Shown: positions 1 through 8,108, counted from the stretch's first letter. The stretch: DNA of 64,000 nt from an uncultured bacterium (GCA_949284415.1 CASDVM010000003.1:1-64000), one strand, 5' to 3'. A program made the numbers and translations. The notes: a model not told the origin generated them from the sequence alone.

Positions 1-207
1 AGACAAAGGAGTACCGGTATCGCCTGTTCCGTAATAATCATAAATAAGTTTTGTCTGGTCTAATGAATTCTGGTATTCATTGGATAAATCCGCAAGCTCT
101 CTGGACAATGCTATCTTCTGGTGTGATAAACGCATTGATTGATATTCACAGTCTGATTTTCTTGCTGTGATTGTTAATAATCTGGCTTGTCCTGCTGCTA
201 ATCCCAT
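1..207 (-). CDS. Hypothetical protein, N-terminal part (cut by window edge)
   Basis: An open frame of 69 codons runs off the left edge. It starts at an ATG whose upstream sequence holds an acggag ribosome site about 8 nt away. The protein begins MGLAAGQARLLTITARKSD and continues as a hydrophilic helical segment with few charged clusters. I recall this kind of N-terminus (MG-AAGQARLL) from abundant uncharacterised Gastranaerophilales proteins, but that is memory, not a search. No enzymatic motif is visible in the part present. Function unknown; the C-terminus lies outside the window. Confidence 0.75.
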   Translation of the reverse strand, partial: MGLAAGQARLLTITARKSDCEYQSMRLSHQKIALSRELADLSNEYQNSLDQTKLIYDYYGTGDTGTPLS

Positions 208-508
208 TGATTATTACTCCGTTATTTCTCAACATGAGTAATATCGGATTATCATCCCAAAAACTTGACAGTACCCCTTCCTATCCTATCCTATCCTATC
301 CTATGAAGATTATATCTGGGTTTCAGACGTTTGTAAATCTTTTGTTACATTTCTTAATTGTGATATAATACTATACTATATTGCAATATTATTAATTTTT
401 AATTTCATTACTTGATATATTAAGTGATGTTACAAGATTGCTAAATATATTTGTCTTTTTTTTATATATAAAATACAATATAATTGGAGAAATTTTGAGG
501 GATAAAAT
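208..508. other. Intergenic region with divergent promoters
   Basis: No convincing gene. It separates the leftward hypothetical gene from the rightward gene at 509. A TTGACA at 265-270 is followed by a pentamer repeat. The last 150 bp are extremely AT-rich and must carry the promoter for the recA-proximal operon. The ribosome site for 509 is gaggg about 8 nt before the ATG. Confidence 0.5.
281..305. repeat. Pentanucleotide tandem repeat (CTATC)4 plus CTATG
   Basis: Four exact CTATC units at 281-300 are followed by CTATG. The array begins 10 bp downstream of a TTGACA hexamer at 265-270. It therefore occupies what would be the spacer and -10 region of a rightward promoter, about 75 bp upstream of the leftward gene start at 207. 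Copy number could change by slippage. Confidence 0.8.
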
Positions 509-1003
509 ATGATATTAGAACAAGAGTTAAAGGGAAAAACTTTATCTCCGCAAGAAGTGAGAAGTATTCTTAAAACAGATAATAAAGAAATCGTAGAATT
601 ATGCAAACGCGCTTCTATCCTGCCGAGAAAAAACAGCAAAGGACAGACATATTTTTCGTATGAAGAAGTGAAAAATTTGAGAAAAGTTCAGGCTATGAAA
701 GGCGCTGCAATGCCTCCTGCAGCAGCAGCTAAACAACCCTCGGCCATTATGAATATTCTGGCTTCCTTAAAGGATATGGAAACAAAGCTCAGCAACAGAA
801 TTTCCAAAATCATAGACGAAAAGCTTGAAGGTATGGACGAAGTCGTTGTTGAACTTATCAGATGCAAAACCGACAACGAAACGCTGAGACAAAAAATTAT
901 TGATTTGAATAAAGAAATTTACCAGCTTAAAAATGATCTTAACAGCTACAAACCTGTTGGATTAGGCTTCTATAAAAAGAAAGAAAAACACGTCTGGGAA
1001 TAA
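509..1003 (+). CDS. MerR-like helix-turn-helix protein upstream of recA
   Basis: 164 residues. Residues about 10-60 look like a MerR/excisionase-type winged helix: a helix containing SPQEVRSIL, then LCKRASILPRK and a final FSYEEVKNLRK. An Ala/Pro linker (MPPAAAAKQP) follows, then a coiled coil at about 85-145 with repeated Lys/Glu/Leu heptads. The tail ends GFYKKKEKHVWE. It lies 33 bp before recA in the same direction and is probably co-transcribed. The architecture (DNA-binding head plus coiled coil) suggests a dimeric or oligomeric DNA-binding protein. Target unknown. The MerR assignment is by shape and could be wrong; no effector-binding domain is seen. Confidence 0.7.
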   Translation: MILEQELKGKTLSPQEVRSILKTDNKEIVELCKRASILPRKNSKGQTYFSYEEVKNLRKVQAMKGAAMPPAAAAKQPSAIMNILASLKDMETKLSNRISKIIDEKLEGMDEVVVELIRCKTDNETLRQKIIDLNKEIYQLKNDLNSYKPVGLGFYKKKEKHVWE

Positions 1004-1036
1004 ATTCAGGCAAATACTAATAAAGGAACTAAAAAT

Positions 1037-2062
1037 ATGGCTGTAAAAGAGAAAGAAACAGAAACAACATCACCTGCAGATGAAAGAAGCAAAGCCTTAA
1101 AACTTGCAATAGAAAAAATTGAAAAAGATTTCGGCAAAGGCTCAATAATGAAACTGGGCGATAAAGCAACCGTTAATGTTGATGCAATACCTACAGGAGC
1201 GTTATCACTTGATGTAGCACTAGGTATCGGCGGAGTTCCGCGCGGTCGTATTGTTGAAATTTACGGACCTGAAAGCTCAGGAAAAACAACTCTTGCACAG
1301 CATATTGTTGCAGAATGCCAAAAACGCGGAGGAATTGCAGCGTTTGTTGATGCCGAACATGCGCTTGACCCTGAATATGCAAGAAATTTAGGCGTACAGG
1401 TTGATGATTTGCTTATTTCACAGCCTGATACAGGAGAACAGGCTCTTGATATCACAGAAGAACTTGTCCGCTCAGGCGCTGTAGATGTTGTAGTAGTTGA
1501 CTCTGTTGCAGCTCTTGTCCCTAAAGCTGAAATTGAAGGTTCTATGGAAGACCAGCAAATGGGGCTTCAGGCAAGACTTATGAGCAAAGCTCTCAGAAAA
1601 CTGACCGGTATTATCGGCAAAACAAATACAACAGTTATTTTCATCAACCAGCTCAGAATGAAAATCGGTGTTATGTACGGAAATCCAGAAACCACAACAG
1701 GCGGAAACGCCCTTAAATATTATGCATCTGTGCGTATGGAAATTAAACGTACTGACGGAGTTAAAGGCGAAGACGGTGATGTAGGAAATCATGTAAGAGT
1801 CAGAGTTGTTAAAAATAAAGTTGCACCTCCGTTTAGAACTGCTGAATTTGATATTATATTTGGAAAAGGTATCTGTAAAATCGGTAATATTCTGGATGTT
1901 GCAGTAAATTTGGATATTGTAAAAAAAGCAGGTTCATGGTTCAGTTTTAATGAAGAAAAACTCGGACAAGGCAGAGATAAAGCAAGAGACTTTTTATCGG
2001 AAAATCCTGATATCTTAAATACAATTGAAACTCTTGTCAGAGAGAAACTTGCAAATAATTAA
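1037..2062 (+). CDS. recA: Recombinase RecA
   Basis: 341 residues, normal length for the family. It forms an ATP-dependent filament on single-stranded DNA for strand exchange and for LexA-type self-cleavage in the SOS response. Walker A GPESSGKT is at residues 77-84, the Walker B strand VVVVDS at about 151-156, and the [11 protein letters not shown] loop follows the L1 region. The L2/C-terminal part is intact ([13 protein letters not shown]). The short C-terminus lacks the long acidic tail of E. coli RecA. The ribosome site is aaaggaac before the ATG. No obvious SOS box is needed for this operon layout, since the gene follows 509 by 33 bp. Confidence 0.98.
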   Translation: MAVKEKETETTSPADERSKALKLAIEKIEKDFGKGSIMKLGDKATVNVDAIPTGALSLDVALGIGGVPRGRIVEIYGPESSGKTTLAQHIVAECQKRGGIAAFVDAEHALDPEYARNLGVQVDDLLISQPDTGEQALDITEELVRSGAVDVVVVDSVAALVPKAEIEGSMEDQQMGLQARLMSKALRKLTGIIGKTNTTVIFINQLRMKIGVMYGNPETTTGGNALKYYASVRMEIKRTDGVKGEDGDVGNHVRVRVVKNKVAPPFRTAEFDIIFGKGICKIGNILDVAVNLDIVKKAGSWFSFNEEKLGQGRDKARDFLSENPDILNTIETLVREKLANN

Positions 2063-2114
2063 ATATTAAAATTTGTAAACTACTCAAATAGCGATATATC
2101 AACAAATTTATAAT

Positions 2115-2161
2115 AAAACATGTTTTTGGTATGATTTCATTAGCAACTAAAAACATGTTTT
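2115..2161 (+). terminator. Inverted repeat after recA, probable terminator
   Basis: AAAACATGTTTTT at 2115-2127 and its complement at 2149-2161 form a perfect 13-bp stem with a 21-nt loop, followed by gtctttat. Each arm is itself nearly palindromic (AAAACATGTTTT), so the pair could alternatively be two operator half-sites. It lies 53 bp after recA and about 50 bp before the next ATG. Confidence 0.5.
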
Positions 2162-2212
2162 GTCTTTATATACATAAATATAAAAAGTATAGAAATCGGA
2201 GGTTAAACCAAA

Positions 2213-3226
2213 ATGGATGTAAAAGCAATTAACGGATTAAGTGTTTCAAGCTTTCAAGGCAGAACACAACGCCCCAAGAAAGAAAAGAAAGAACAAAATT
2301 TAAACAACAATTACAATTCACAGCCTGTATATAACAGCAGTAAAGCAATGAGAAATCTTATGCTTGGCTTGATGACATTAGGTGCGGCAACAGGAGCCGG
2401 GACTTTAACAAGCTGTGCTGATGATATTGTTGCAGAAGCTTCATCATCATCTTCATCATCTTCTTCAGCTAATGCATCTATACAAATAGGCGGACATTGC
2501 CACCACCATGATACAATTACAATTATTAAACCCGATACAATTCACGATACAGATACAATAATTCACACAGAAATTGTACCTGTTTATGTTAAAGATTATC
2601 CGTTCCATATCGGTGATTCATTAATTGCTCAGGGCGAAAATATCGGAATCCCCGTTGACGGCCCGGGTTCTGATGAAGAAAACGCTGTTTATATAGGCTC
2701 AAAAGCTCACAACAGATATGATAATCAATTCTACGAATCAATGGTTGACAGTGTAGGTACAAACAAAAGAGAACTGGCTGTTGTTACCAAAGTAGTTGAT
2801 ATGTATGAAGATGATAACCCGAAAACATATTATTTAAAAGGTGTTGTAACTGATGTACCGGGAAAAGGTATAAAAATTACACGTTATATAGCAAATACTG
2901 ACAAAAAACCGGATGATGATGAACAATATCTATGGAATTATGCAGGATACGAAATACGTACCAACCAAAGAGACGGAAAACAAAATATCCGCTCAATATT
3001 CGATAATAATAACAATCTGATTTATCGCGGAAACTACGAAAGAGGTCTTAACCCTGGAACATTTATGTACGGCTCAATTATTCTTGACCCTGATACGGGC
3101 AACCCTGTATATGATGAAAACGGAGAACCTCAATTTGCACAATACGATTTTGATCAGGCAGTAATTTACTCTGATTATGCAAGAAAAAGTGAAGATTACG
3201 AACATCCGGGCTGGAATTATCAATAA
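2213..3226 (+). CDS. Hypothetical Ser-rich protein with lipobox-like segment
   Basis: 337 residues, no recognised domain. Residues 1-45 are hydrophilic (SSFQGRTQRPKKEKK). A hydrophobic stretch then reads MLGLMTLGAATGAGTLTSC, ending in a lipobox-like LTSC at about residues 65-68. This is far from the N-terminus, unlike a normal lipoprotein signal. Downstream comes a run of nine serines (TCA/TCT codons, a trinucleotide repeat), a His cluster GHCHHHD, and an ITIIKPDTIHDTD segment. The acidic C-terminal domain (about 115-337) has many Tyr and Asp. The ribosome site is cggaggttaaacc before the ATG. Probably envelope-associated; function unknown. Confidence 0.7.
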   Translation: MDVKAINGLSVSSFQGRTQRPKKEKKEQNLNNNYNSQPVYNSSKAMRNLMLGLMTLGAATGAGTLTSCADDIVAEASSSSSSSSSANASIQIGGHCHHHDTITIIKPDTIHDTDTIIHTEIVPVYVKDYPFHIGDSLIAQGENIGIPVDGPGSDEENAVYIGSKAHNRYDNQFYESMVDSVGTNKRELAVVTKVVDMYEDDNPKTYYLKGVVTDVPGKGIKITRYIANTDKKPDDDEQYLWNYAGYEIRTNQRDGKQNIRSIFDNNNNLIYRGNYERGLNPGTFMYGSIILDPDTGNPVYDENGEPQFAQYDFDQAVIYSDYARKSEDYEHPGWNYQ

Positions 3227-3262
3227 ATAACAAAATTAACCTTTAATTTTTTCTATACAATT

Positions 3263-3293
3263 GAAACACCCCCTTGAATAGAGGAGGTGTTTC
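3263..3293 (+). terminator. Hairpin after the Ser-rich protein gene
   Basis: gaaacaccccc (3263-3273) pairs with ggaggtgtttc (3283-3293), with one mismatch and a 9-nt loop. No strong T-run follows, so termination would be weak. The right arm contains a ggagg that is too far (24 nt) from the next ATG to act as its ribosome site. Confidence 0.45.
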
Positions 3294-3303
3294 TGCATAT
3301 AAT
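3274..3303 (+). promoter_or_regulatory. Promoter of the Xre/zinc-ribbon gene
   Basis: TTGAAT at 3274-3279, an 18-bp spacer and TATAAT at 3298-3303. The ATG at 3311 is only 7 nt past the -10 box, so the transcript would start at or next to the start codon (leaderless). Confidence 0.55.
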
Positions 3304-3310
3304 ATTAATT

Positions 3311-3715
3311 ATGAAAACACTGGCACAATTTATACAGCATAAAAGAGATGATATTGGCCTTTCTCCCAAAGGGCTTGCGAAAGAATGCAATCTGCCTTTA
3401 AGTCTGATTGAAGATATTGAAGCAGGCAAAGAATTATTTTTGCCTGTAACAATAAGGCAAAATCTGGCAAAAGTCTTAAGATGTGCCCCCGAAGAAATTA
3501 AAGCTCTGGAAAAAGATTATACAAGCTATACAGTCTCGCAGGAAATCATTGACAGCTTAAAAGAACTTATTTTAAACGGAGCAGGCGGTCTTAAATGTCC
3601 TAAATGCGGAGCACCGTTAATTACAAGAATTGCAAAACTCTATGACTTAGAAGACAATCTGATGCTTCATCCGAAAGCACACTGCTCCAAATGTTCATTC
3701 CACATAACAGAATAG
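3311..3715 (+). CDS. Xre-type helix-turn-helix protein with C-terminal zinc ribbon
   Basis: 134 residues from the ATG at 3311. That start fits the promoter spacing; a GTG 24 nt upstream is an alternative. Residues 1-65 are a Cro/CI-type helix-turn-helix (LSPKGLAKECNLPLSLIEDIEAGK). A helical linker follows, then a zinc ribbon at about 96-132 with CPKCG and CSKC pairs. The four cysteines suggest one structural zinc. This looks like a small DNA-binding regulator; its target cannot be read from the sequence. It lies just upstream of ssrA, in the same direction. Confidence 0.8.
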   Translation: MKTLAQFIQHKRDDIGLSPKGLAKECNLPLSLIEDIEAGKELFLPVTIRQNLAKVLRCAPEEIKALEKDYTSYTVSQEIIDSLKELILNGAGGLKCPKCGAPLITRIAKLYDLEDNLMLHPKAHCSKCSFHITE

Positions 3716-3772
3716 CTTGAAATTTTAACAATATAAGTTATAATAGAAATAAGCACATTTAAAATTAAATAC

Positions 3773-4170
3773 GGGGACGTTTTGGATTTGACAGGACGTT
3801 CGGTTGAGATAGGCTGCGGGTGCGGGCGCTGTTCCCGCTTATCAACGAGCAAACTAAATTAAATGCTAACGATAATGTAATCAAAGCAGACTTCTCTAGA
3901 GCTTATGCTTTAGCTGCGTAGTCGCTTTTTAGCTACTCATAACACCCAGCTTGCCGGTATTATGGGTCCATTATGCAAGCGGCAGTGCATTAATGACGGT
4001 AGATGCATCAAGATAACCGTCAACGGTTAGTGTTTCCTTTAAAAAACACTTTGGATTATCACTCAAGGTTTTGATATTCCCTTATTAGTCCGAAATAATT
4101 AATATCTACACTCGTAGAAGTTTATCAAGATCCGTTTTGGACAGGGGTTCGACTCCCCTCGTCTCCACCA
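3773..4170 (+). ncRNA. ssrA: tmRNA
   Basis: About 398 nt. It begins GGGGACGTTTTGGATT and ends in the tRNA-like T-arm and acceptor strand with encoded CCA (ggttcgactcccctcgtctccacca). The tag-coding part starts with a GCT resume codon at 3865 and reads ANDNVIKADFSRAYALAA, followed by TAG at 3919-3921. The ALAA end is the classical degradation signal. The RNA rescues stalled ribosomes with SmpB. Its 3' end is the integration target for the elements that follow. Confidence 0.97.
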
Positions 4171-4330
4171 TTAAAATTCAGAGGCTTGTGATGGCCTCTT
4201 TTATAATACCAAATTTGCCGCACTGTGTGGGCTTTCGCCGATTTAAGAGAATTTACTCGGTTCGATTTTTAGAGAATTTTCCCAAGTTTGCATTAAAATT
4301 CTCTTTGGGCAAATAAAAAAGTCCTTTCTG
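4131..4330 (+). repeat. ssrA-tail repeat, copy A (native site)
   Basis: The last 40 nt of ssrA plus about 160 bp downstream. It contains a GAGGC/GCCTC terminator, a CCGCACTGTGTGGGC segment, an AAGAGAATTT...AAATTCTCTT long-range inverted repeat, and GGGCAAATAAAAAAGTCC. The same block recurs at 7528-7711 and 19908-20081 with roughly 80 per cent identity by eye. Copy A lacks the 75-bp element-end sequence seen to the left of the other copies, as expected for the intact gene. Confidence 0.85.
4180..4204 (+). terminator. ssrA: ssrA terminator
   Basis: AGAGGC, an 8-nt loop, GCCTCT, then TTTA. The stem-loop starts 10 nt after the encoded CCA of ssrA. Equivalent hairpins with longer T-runs are at 7560-7583 and 19928-19952 in the repeat copies. 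Confidence 0.85.
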
Positions 4331-4453
4331 ATATATAGATACAGAGCTGTTTTTACTAAGTTTGGACAAGAGTTCTACTTTTACCATCTTGAGATAAATA
4401 AAAATTATAAACTAATGTCTATCGACAAAAATTATTGTTGTATAATTTTAACT

Positions 4454-4960
4454 ATGAAAAAAATATTTTTAGTCATTTTTTTATTAATCATAACAAACAT
4501 TCCAGTATTTGCTGAATACAAGCCTATTCCGGAAACTTTAAGCAAACAATATAAAAAGGAAATGGAACAGATTATTGACGAAGAGTATCCGCAAGTTATA
4601 AAAAAAATTGACAATGAAGTTAAATATGCAAAGACATTACGAAATAAAATTTTTTATAATGGATATAATATTGATGATTCAATAAATTTAGTACTTACTC
4701 AAGAAGTTGTTATTCCTGCTGCGGACATGCAATTGTATGATAAATTAATGAAAATCACACAAGAAAAATACTTAGGAATTAAACATGTACCCATAGGAAC
4801 AGATAGTACTCTTCCTATGGAAACATTTTTACAGCCATATTTTATAGATAATAATGTTGATCAAACAAAACTTATAAAAATTTTGGATTATATGCACAAA
4901 AAAGACAAATTAATTGAGAAATATCGCAATCAAATTGATAAGATGTCTCCTAAACAGTAA
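4454..4960 (+). CDS. Secreted hypothetical protein
   Basis: 168 residues from the ATG at 4454. A TATAAT box at 4441-4446 sits 7 nt upstream, so the transcript is probably leaderless. Residues 1-20 are a Sec signal peptide (MKKIFLVIFLLIITNIPVFA) with cleavage before EYKPIPE. The rest is hydrophilic, helical, Lys/Glu-rich and lacks cysteines. The YKPIPETLSKQYKK start resembles the YEPVPEYLQDRYIKN segment of the broken secreted gene at 18951, so both ssrA elements may carry one member of this family. First gene of the ssrA-linked element. Function unknown. Confidence 0.7.
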   Translation: MKKIFLVIFLLIITNIPVFAEYKPIPETLSKQYKKEMEQIIDEEYPQVIKKIDNEVKYAKTLRNKIFYNGYNIDDSINLVLTQEVVIPAADMQLYDKLMKITQEKYLGIKHVPIGTDSTLPMETFLQPYFIDNNVDQTKLIKILDYMHKKDKLIEKYRNQIDKMSPKQ

Positions 4961-5944
4961 TTAAAAATCTATATAGATTCCTGGATCAACAGCTTTGCCC
5001 TGAAAAAGCCCATTTCTAATCGTTATATGTAAATGAGGTCCCTGAGAATATCCAGCATTTCCAGATTTGGCAATTTCTTCTCCTTTTTTTACCTTTTGTC
5101 CTGTTGTAACACTCCAAGAAGATAAATGACCATACTCACTGGTTACTCTGATACCATTTATGTTACCATGATCAATTACAACCCAATTTCCATAACCATC
5201 AGCTTTTCCATGTCGAATAACCGTACCGTCAGCAATGGCCCTTATGGGTGTTCCTATTGGCACAGCAATATCGATACCATTATGTGTATGTGTACTTCTT
5301 GGCTCACCATACCTCCCTACAATCGGTCCATTGCAAGGCTTTATCCATCTTTGTGATTGAGGCTGTGTTGTTTTTTTAGGTGCAGAATTTTGTTGTTGTG
5401 CGTTAGATGTTGTCTGAGGTGTTGAAATTTGAGGATTCTGATTTTCAGATGAAATTCTACTAGTATCATCATTGTCTTCAGTCATTGTTTCAGGGACATC
5501 ATTTGAACTTGTATCTTCTACAATTTCAACAGTACATCTGCAATTTGGGTGAGGTTTTTCTGGAACTTCTTCATAAAAATCAAATTCTTCACCATCTAAA
5601 GATTTGCATACATCACATGTATTCTCGCTATTTTCAGAGTGCCAAATATATTTGTTATAACTAATACCGCCCTTCAAGAGGATAGTTTCAATATTTTCTT
5701 TTTCTTCATGAGCATCCTGAACATAATTATTTTCATTCAGTTTTTTATATCTATGCAAGGATTTGCCAATACTTTGCAAATCACTAAATTTTTTCAAAAT
5801 TTTATTTTTGTCTTTTTGATTAAAAACAGGATTAGAGTGATTTTTCAGTAAATTTTCCTGCGATTCGGATATATCATCTAATGTATTTTCTAATTGCCAG
5901 TCATGTTTTAGTGATTGCAGAATTTTTTCTTTTAATTTCGCCAT
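4961..5944 (-). CDS. Phage-head-like CxxC/NCRC protein fused to an M23 metallopeptidase
   Basis: 327 residues. Residues 110-137 carry TCDVCKSLDGEEF, then PHPNCRCTVE. This is the signature of the Mu F/SPP1 gp7 minor head protein C-terminal motif, which also occurs in secreted polymorphic-toxin proteins. A low-complexity Gln/Ser/Thr linker (150-200) follows. An M23 (lysostaphin-type) domain covers about 205-327, with His221, Asp225 (HNGID) and HLH at 304-306 as zinc and catalytic residues; all are present. There is no signal peptide. The ribosome site is aaggagaaat. Its stop abuts the stop of 4454 (convergent). The combination suggests a peptidoglycan-cleaving effector or a phage-derived lysis module. 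Confidence 0.85.
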   Translation of the reverse strand: MAKLKEKILQSLKHDWQLENTLDDISESQENLLKNHSNPVFNQKDKNKILKKFSDLQSIGKSLHRYKKLNENNYVQDAHEEKENIETILLKGGISYNKYIWHSENSENTCDVCKSLDGEEFDFYEEVPEKPHPNCRCTVEIVEDTSSNDVPETMTEDNDDTSRISSENQNPQISTPQTTSNAQQQNSAPKKTTQPQSQRWIKPCNGPIVGRYGEPRSTHTHNGIDIAVPIGTPIRAIADGTVIRHGKADGYGNWVVIDHGNINGIRVTSEYGHLSSWSVTTGQKVKKGEEIAKSGNAGYSQGPHLHITIRNGLFQGKAVDPGIYIDF

Positions 5945-6082
5945 GTATATTTCTCCTTATTATTACAGATATATTTGCTATAATTTTTATACTTTTCTAT
6001 TGAAATCTCAAAAAACATTCATACTATAACGATTATTCAAATTATCCGCCAGTCCGTATTTTTACGTAACTCTTAAGAGTAA

Positions 6083-6130
6083 TTGACATGGAAACCTGCA
6101 CTTTGACATGACTTAAGGCTGATTTGACAT
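6083..6130 (+). promoter_or_regulatory. Three regularly spaced TTGACAT boxes
   Basis: TTGACATG at 6083, TTGACATG at 6103 and TTGACAT at 6124, with periods of 20 and 21 bp. That is two helical turns each, on one face of the DNA. They lie about 80 bp left of element-end copy B and may be regulator or recombinase arm-binding sites. They are not followed by good -10 boxes at 17 bp. Confidence 0.4.
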
Positions 6131-6211
6131 CTAAAAATAATAAAATTTACAAAGTTTTTGTAAAAATTTTGCTTTACAAATACTGTCTCAAGTTGATACA
6201 AAAATCACCAG

Positions 6212-6299
6212 AAATACTTGATATTACTACAACATATAGTAATATTGTGAATAGGATAAAATACTACATAATGGGAAAATCTTGGACATTGTTTCGACT
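6212..6299 (+). repeat. Element-end repeat, copy B (left half only)
   Basis: It starts AAATACTTGATATTACTA, contains the inverted pair ATATTACT/AGTAATAT, and continues ATAGGATAAAATAC to AATGGGAAAATCTTGGACA and TTGTTTCGACTT. The same run precedes the ssrA tail in copies C and D. Here the ssrA tail and its terminator are missing, so this is an orphan element end. Confidence 0.75.
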
Positions 6300-6314
6300 T
6301 TTTATACAAATATC

Positions 6315-6343
6315 TTGACAATCAGATAAGAATAATATACTAT
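6315..6343 (+). promoter_or_regulatory. Promoter of the first fic gene
   Basis: TTGACA at 6315-6320, a 17-bp spacer, and TACTAT at 6338-6343. This gives a short leader before the ATG at 6365. Confidence 0.5.
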
Positions 6344-6364
6344 TAGGTCTAATTAGGTATTATT

Positions 6365-7420
6365 ATGCTTGAAAATTTTGATATCAAAATAAACAACCAA
6401 ATGCTCACTATAATCTCTGAAATAGATGAATTTAAGGGAAGTTGGAAATTACTGGGGCAAATGGCACCTGCAAAATTACAGGCTTTGAAAAAAGTTGCAA
6501 CGATTGAAAGCGTTGGTTCTTCAAACAGAATTGAAGGTAACAAACTTTCAGATAAACAAGTTGAAGAACTTTTATCAAGAATTAATAAACAATCTTTTGC
6601 TAACCGTGACGAGGAAGAAGTTGCCGGATACGCAAAACTTGCGGATACAATTTTTGAAGATTGGGAAGTAATTCCGCTGTCCGAAAATTATATAAAGCAG
6701 CTGCATAAAATTTTATTGAAGTATTCTTCAAAAGATGAAAAACACAAAGGAGAATACAAGAAAATTTCGAACACTGTTGCGGCCTATGATAACAATGGTA
6801 AAGAGCTTGGAGTTGTTTTTGAAACGGCAACGCCTTTTGAAACACCTTTAAAAATGCAAGAACTTATCAATTGGACTAATAAAAATTTAGCAGATAAATT
6901 TTATCACCCGTTAATTGTTATCGGAGTTTTTGTTGTTAACTTTCTAGCAATCCATCCGTTTCAGGATGGAAATGGCAGACTTTCAAGAGCTTTAACCAAT
7001 CTATTATTGCTCAAATCCGGTTACGCTTATGTTCCTTATAGTTCTACTGAGTCAATAATTGAAGATAATAAAGAGGGATATTATAGAGCTTTAAGACAAA
7101 CTCAAACTACTTTAAATTCTGAGCCAAATTATGAACCATGGCTAATGTTTTTCTTAAAAACTTTGCAAAAGCAAAAAATCAGATTAGAATACAAATTAGA
7201 GCATACTGAAATTAAAAAACTTTCAAATCTTGATTTACCTGAAGTTTCTGCGAAAATTATGGAAGTTTTTGAAAAAAAAGATCGTGCAACAATTTCAGAA
7301 CTATCTGAAATGACAGGTACAAATATTAATACAATCAAAAAACACCTCGCGAACCTTGTTGAAAACAATTATCTGATAAAACACGGTAAAACTCGTGGTG
7401 CATGGTATACAAAAAATTAA
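6365..7420 (+). CDS. Fic family protein (class II, with self-inhibitory helix)
   Basis: 351 residues. Fic proteins usually transfer AMP from ATP to a target hydroxyl group. The core motif HPFQDGNGR is complete at 197-205, including His197. The N-terminal inhibitory motif [S/T]xxxE[G/N] is present as SNRIEG (53-58), so activity should be restrained in cis. Residues about 285-351 form a winged helix (TISELSEMTGTNINTIKKHL), giving the common Fic-plus-HTH layout of autoregulated chromosomal Fic proteins. It has its own promoter and ends 30 bp before the element-end repeat copy C. Its target is unknown. Confidence 0.93.
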   Translation: MLENFDIKINNQMLTIISEIDEFKGSWKLLGQMAPAKLQALKKVATIESVGSSNRIEGNKLSDKQVEELLSRINKQSFANRDEEEVAGYAKLADTIFEDWEVIPLSENYIKQLHKILLKYSSKDEKHKGEYKKISNTVAAYDNNGKELGVVFETATPFETPLKMQELINWTNKNLADKFYHPLIVIGVFVVNFLAIHPFQDGNGRLSRALTNLLLLKSGYAYVPYSSTESIIEDNKEGYYRALRQTQTTLNSEPNYEPWLMFFLKTLQKQKIRLEYKLEHTEIKKLSNLDLPEVSAKIMEVFEKKDRATISELSEMTGTNINTIKKHLANLVENNYLIKHGKTRGAWYTKN

Positions 7421-7449
7421 ATTATGTCCAATTGATAAGTTTATCTTGA

Positions 7450-7711
7450 AAATACTTGATAATACTATAATATAGAGTAATACTATAAATAGGATAAAAT
7501 ACATAATGGGAAAATTTTGGACATTGTTACGACTCCCCTCGTCTCCACCATTAAAATTCAGAGGCTTATGATAGCCTCTTTTTTAATGTCAAATTCTCCG
7601 CACAGTGCGGGCCTTCGCCAATTTAAGAGAATTTATTTGATACAATTTTTAGAGGATTCTATACTATTTATGGCAAAATTCTCTTTGGGCAAATAAAAAG
7701 AGTCCTTTCTT
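7450..7711 (+). repeat. Element end plus ssrA tail, copy C (attachment-site relic)
   Basis: Left part: AATACTTGATAATACTAT through ATAGGATAAAATACATAATG to TTGGACATTG. Middle (7531-7550): CGACTCCCCTCGTCTCCACC, identical to the last part of ssrA. Right part: terminator, CCGCACAGTGCGGGCC, AAGAGAATTT...AAATTCTCTT and GGGCAAATAAAAAGAGTCC, as downstream of ssrA. This is what integration into the ssrA 3' end leaves at the far end of an element. Confidence 0.85.
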
Positions 7712-7896
7712 TAATCCTGTAATACTACAGATTTAAAGTATTTTATACCTTTGTTAGATTTTGATTTACTCTGGCGAATAGGTAATACAAAAAGTTCTAT
7801 AATATCAGGCAGAAGTTGCTTGATGTCGTAAGTATTGGATAACAAATTACAATTAAAATTAAGAAGAAAAATTTTTGCATAAAGTTATGATATCAA

Positions 7897-8050
7897 CTAA
7901 ACAGTTTTTAAATCAATTTCTTCTATATAGCATCTGCAATTAAGATGTAAATCATCGAGAATATAAGCCATATTTTCAAAAATAAATTCATTACAGAGCT
8001 TTTTAACACTTTGTGAACTGTATTTGAAGACAATAAAAATTTTTAAACTA
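7897..8050 (-). pseudogene. Possible relic of a phage-head-like CRC protein
   Basis: A short leftward open stretch ends at a TAG at 7897 and reads LCNEFIFENMAYILDDLHLN followed by CRCYIEE. The LNCRCYIEE end resembles the PNCRCTVEI motif of the M23 fusion at 4961. There is no start codon with a ribosome site and no CxxC half, so at most it is a degraded fragment. The rest of 7712-8054 shows no gene. Confidence 0.3.
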
Positions 8051-8054
8051 ATAC

Positions 8055-8084
8055 TTGTACAATTCGGAGAAAATGTGGTATAAT
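8055..8084 (+). promoter_or_regulatory. Promoter of the second fic gene
   Basis: TTGTAC (8055-8060), an 18-bp spacer, and an extended -10 TGGTATAAT whose TATAAT is at 8079-8084. The motif ATTCGGAGAAAAT occurs twice, at 8062-8074 and just before the ATG at 8109. The second copy supplies the ribosome site; the first is a duplicate inside the promoter spacer. Confidence 0.6.
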
Positions 8085-8108
8085 ATCCGTATAATATTCG
8101 GAGAAAAT

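Larger units (their letters stand above)
5945..6364. other. Non-coding region between M23 gene and fic gene
   Basis: No convincing gene in 420 bp. It holds the leftward promoter of the M23 fusion, three TTGACAT boxes (6083-6130), element-end repeat copy B (6212-6299) and the rightward fic promoter (6315-6343). Confidence 0.6.

Noticed and set aside
6083-6130. CRISPR array
   Set aside because: Only three short 7-8 bp boxes with no 28-36 bp direct repeats or unique spacers; no cas genes anywhere in the window.
6124-6318. Rightward open frame of 64 codons
   Set aside because: It lies over the element-end repeat copy B and its TTGACAT boxes, has no ribosome site, and has no counterpart at copies C and D.
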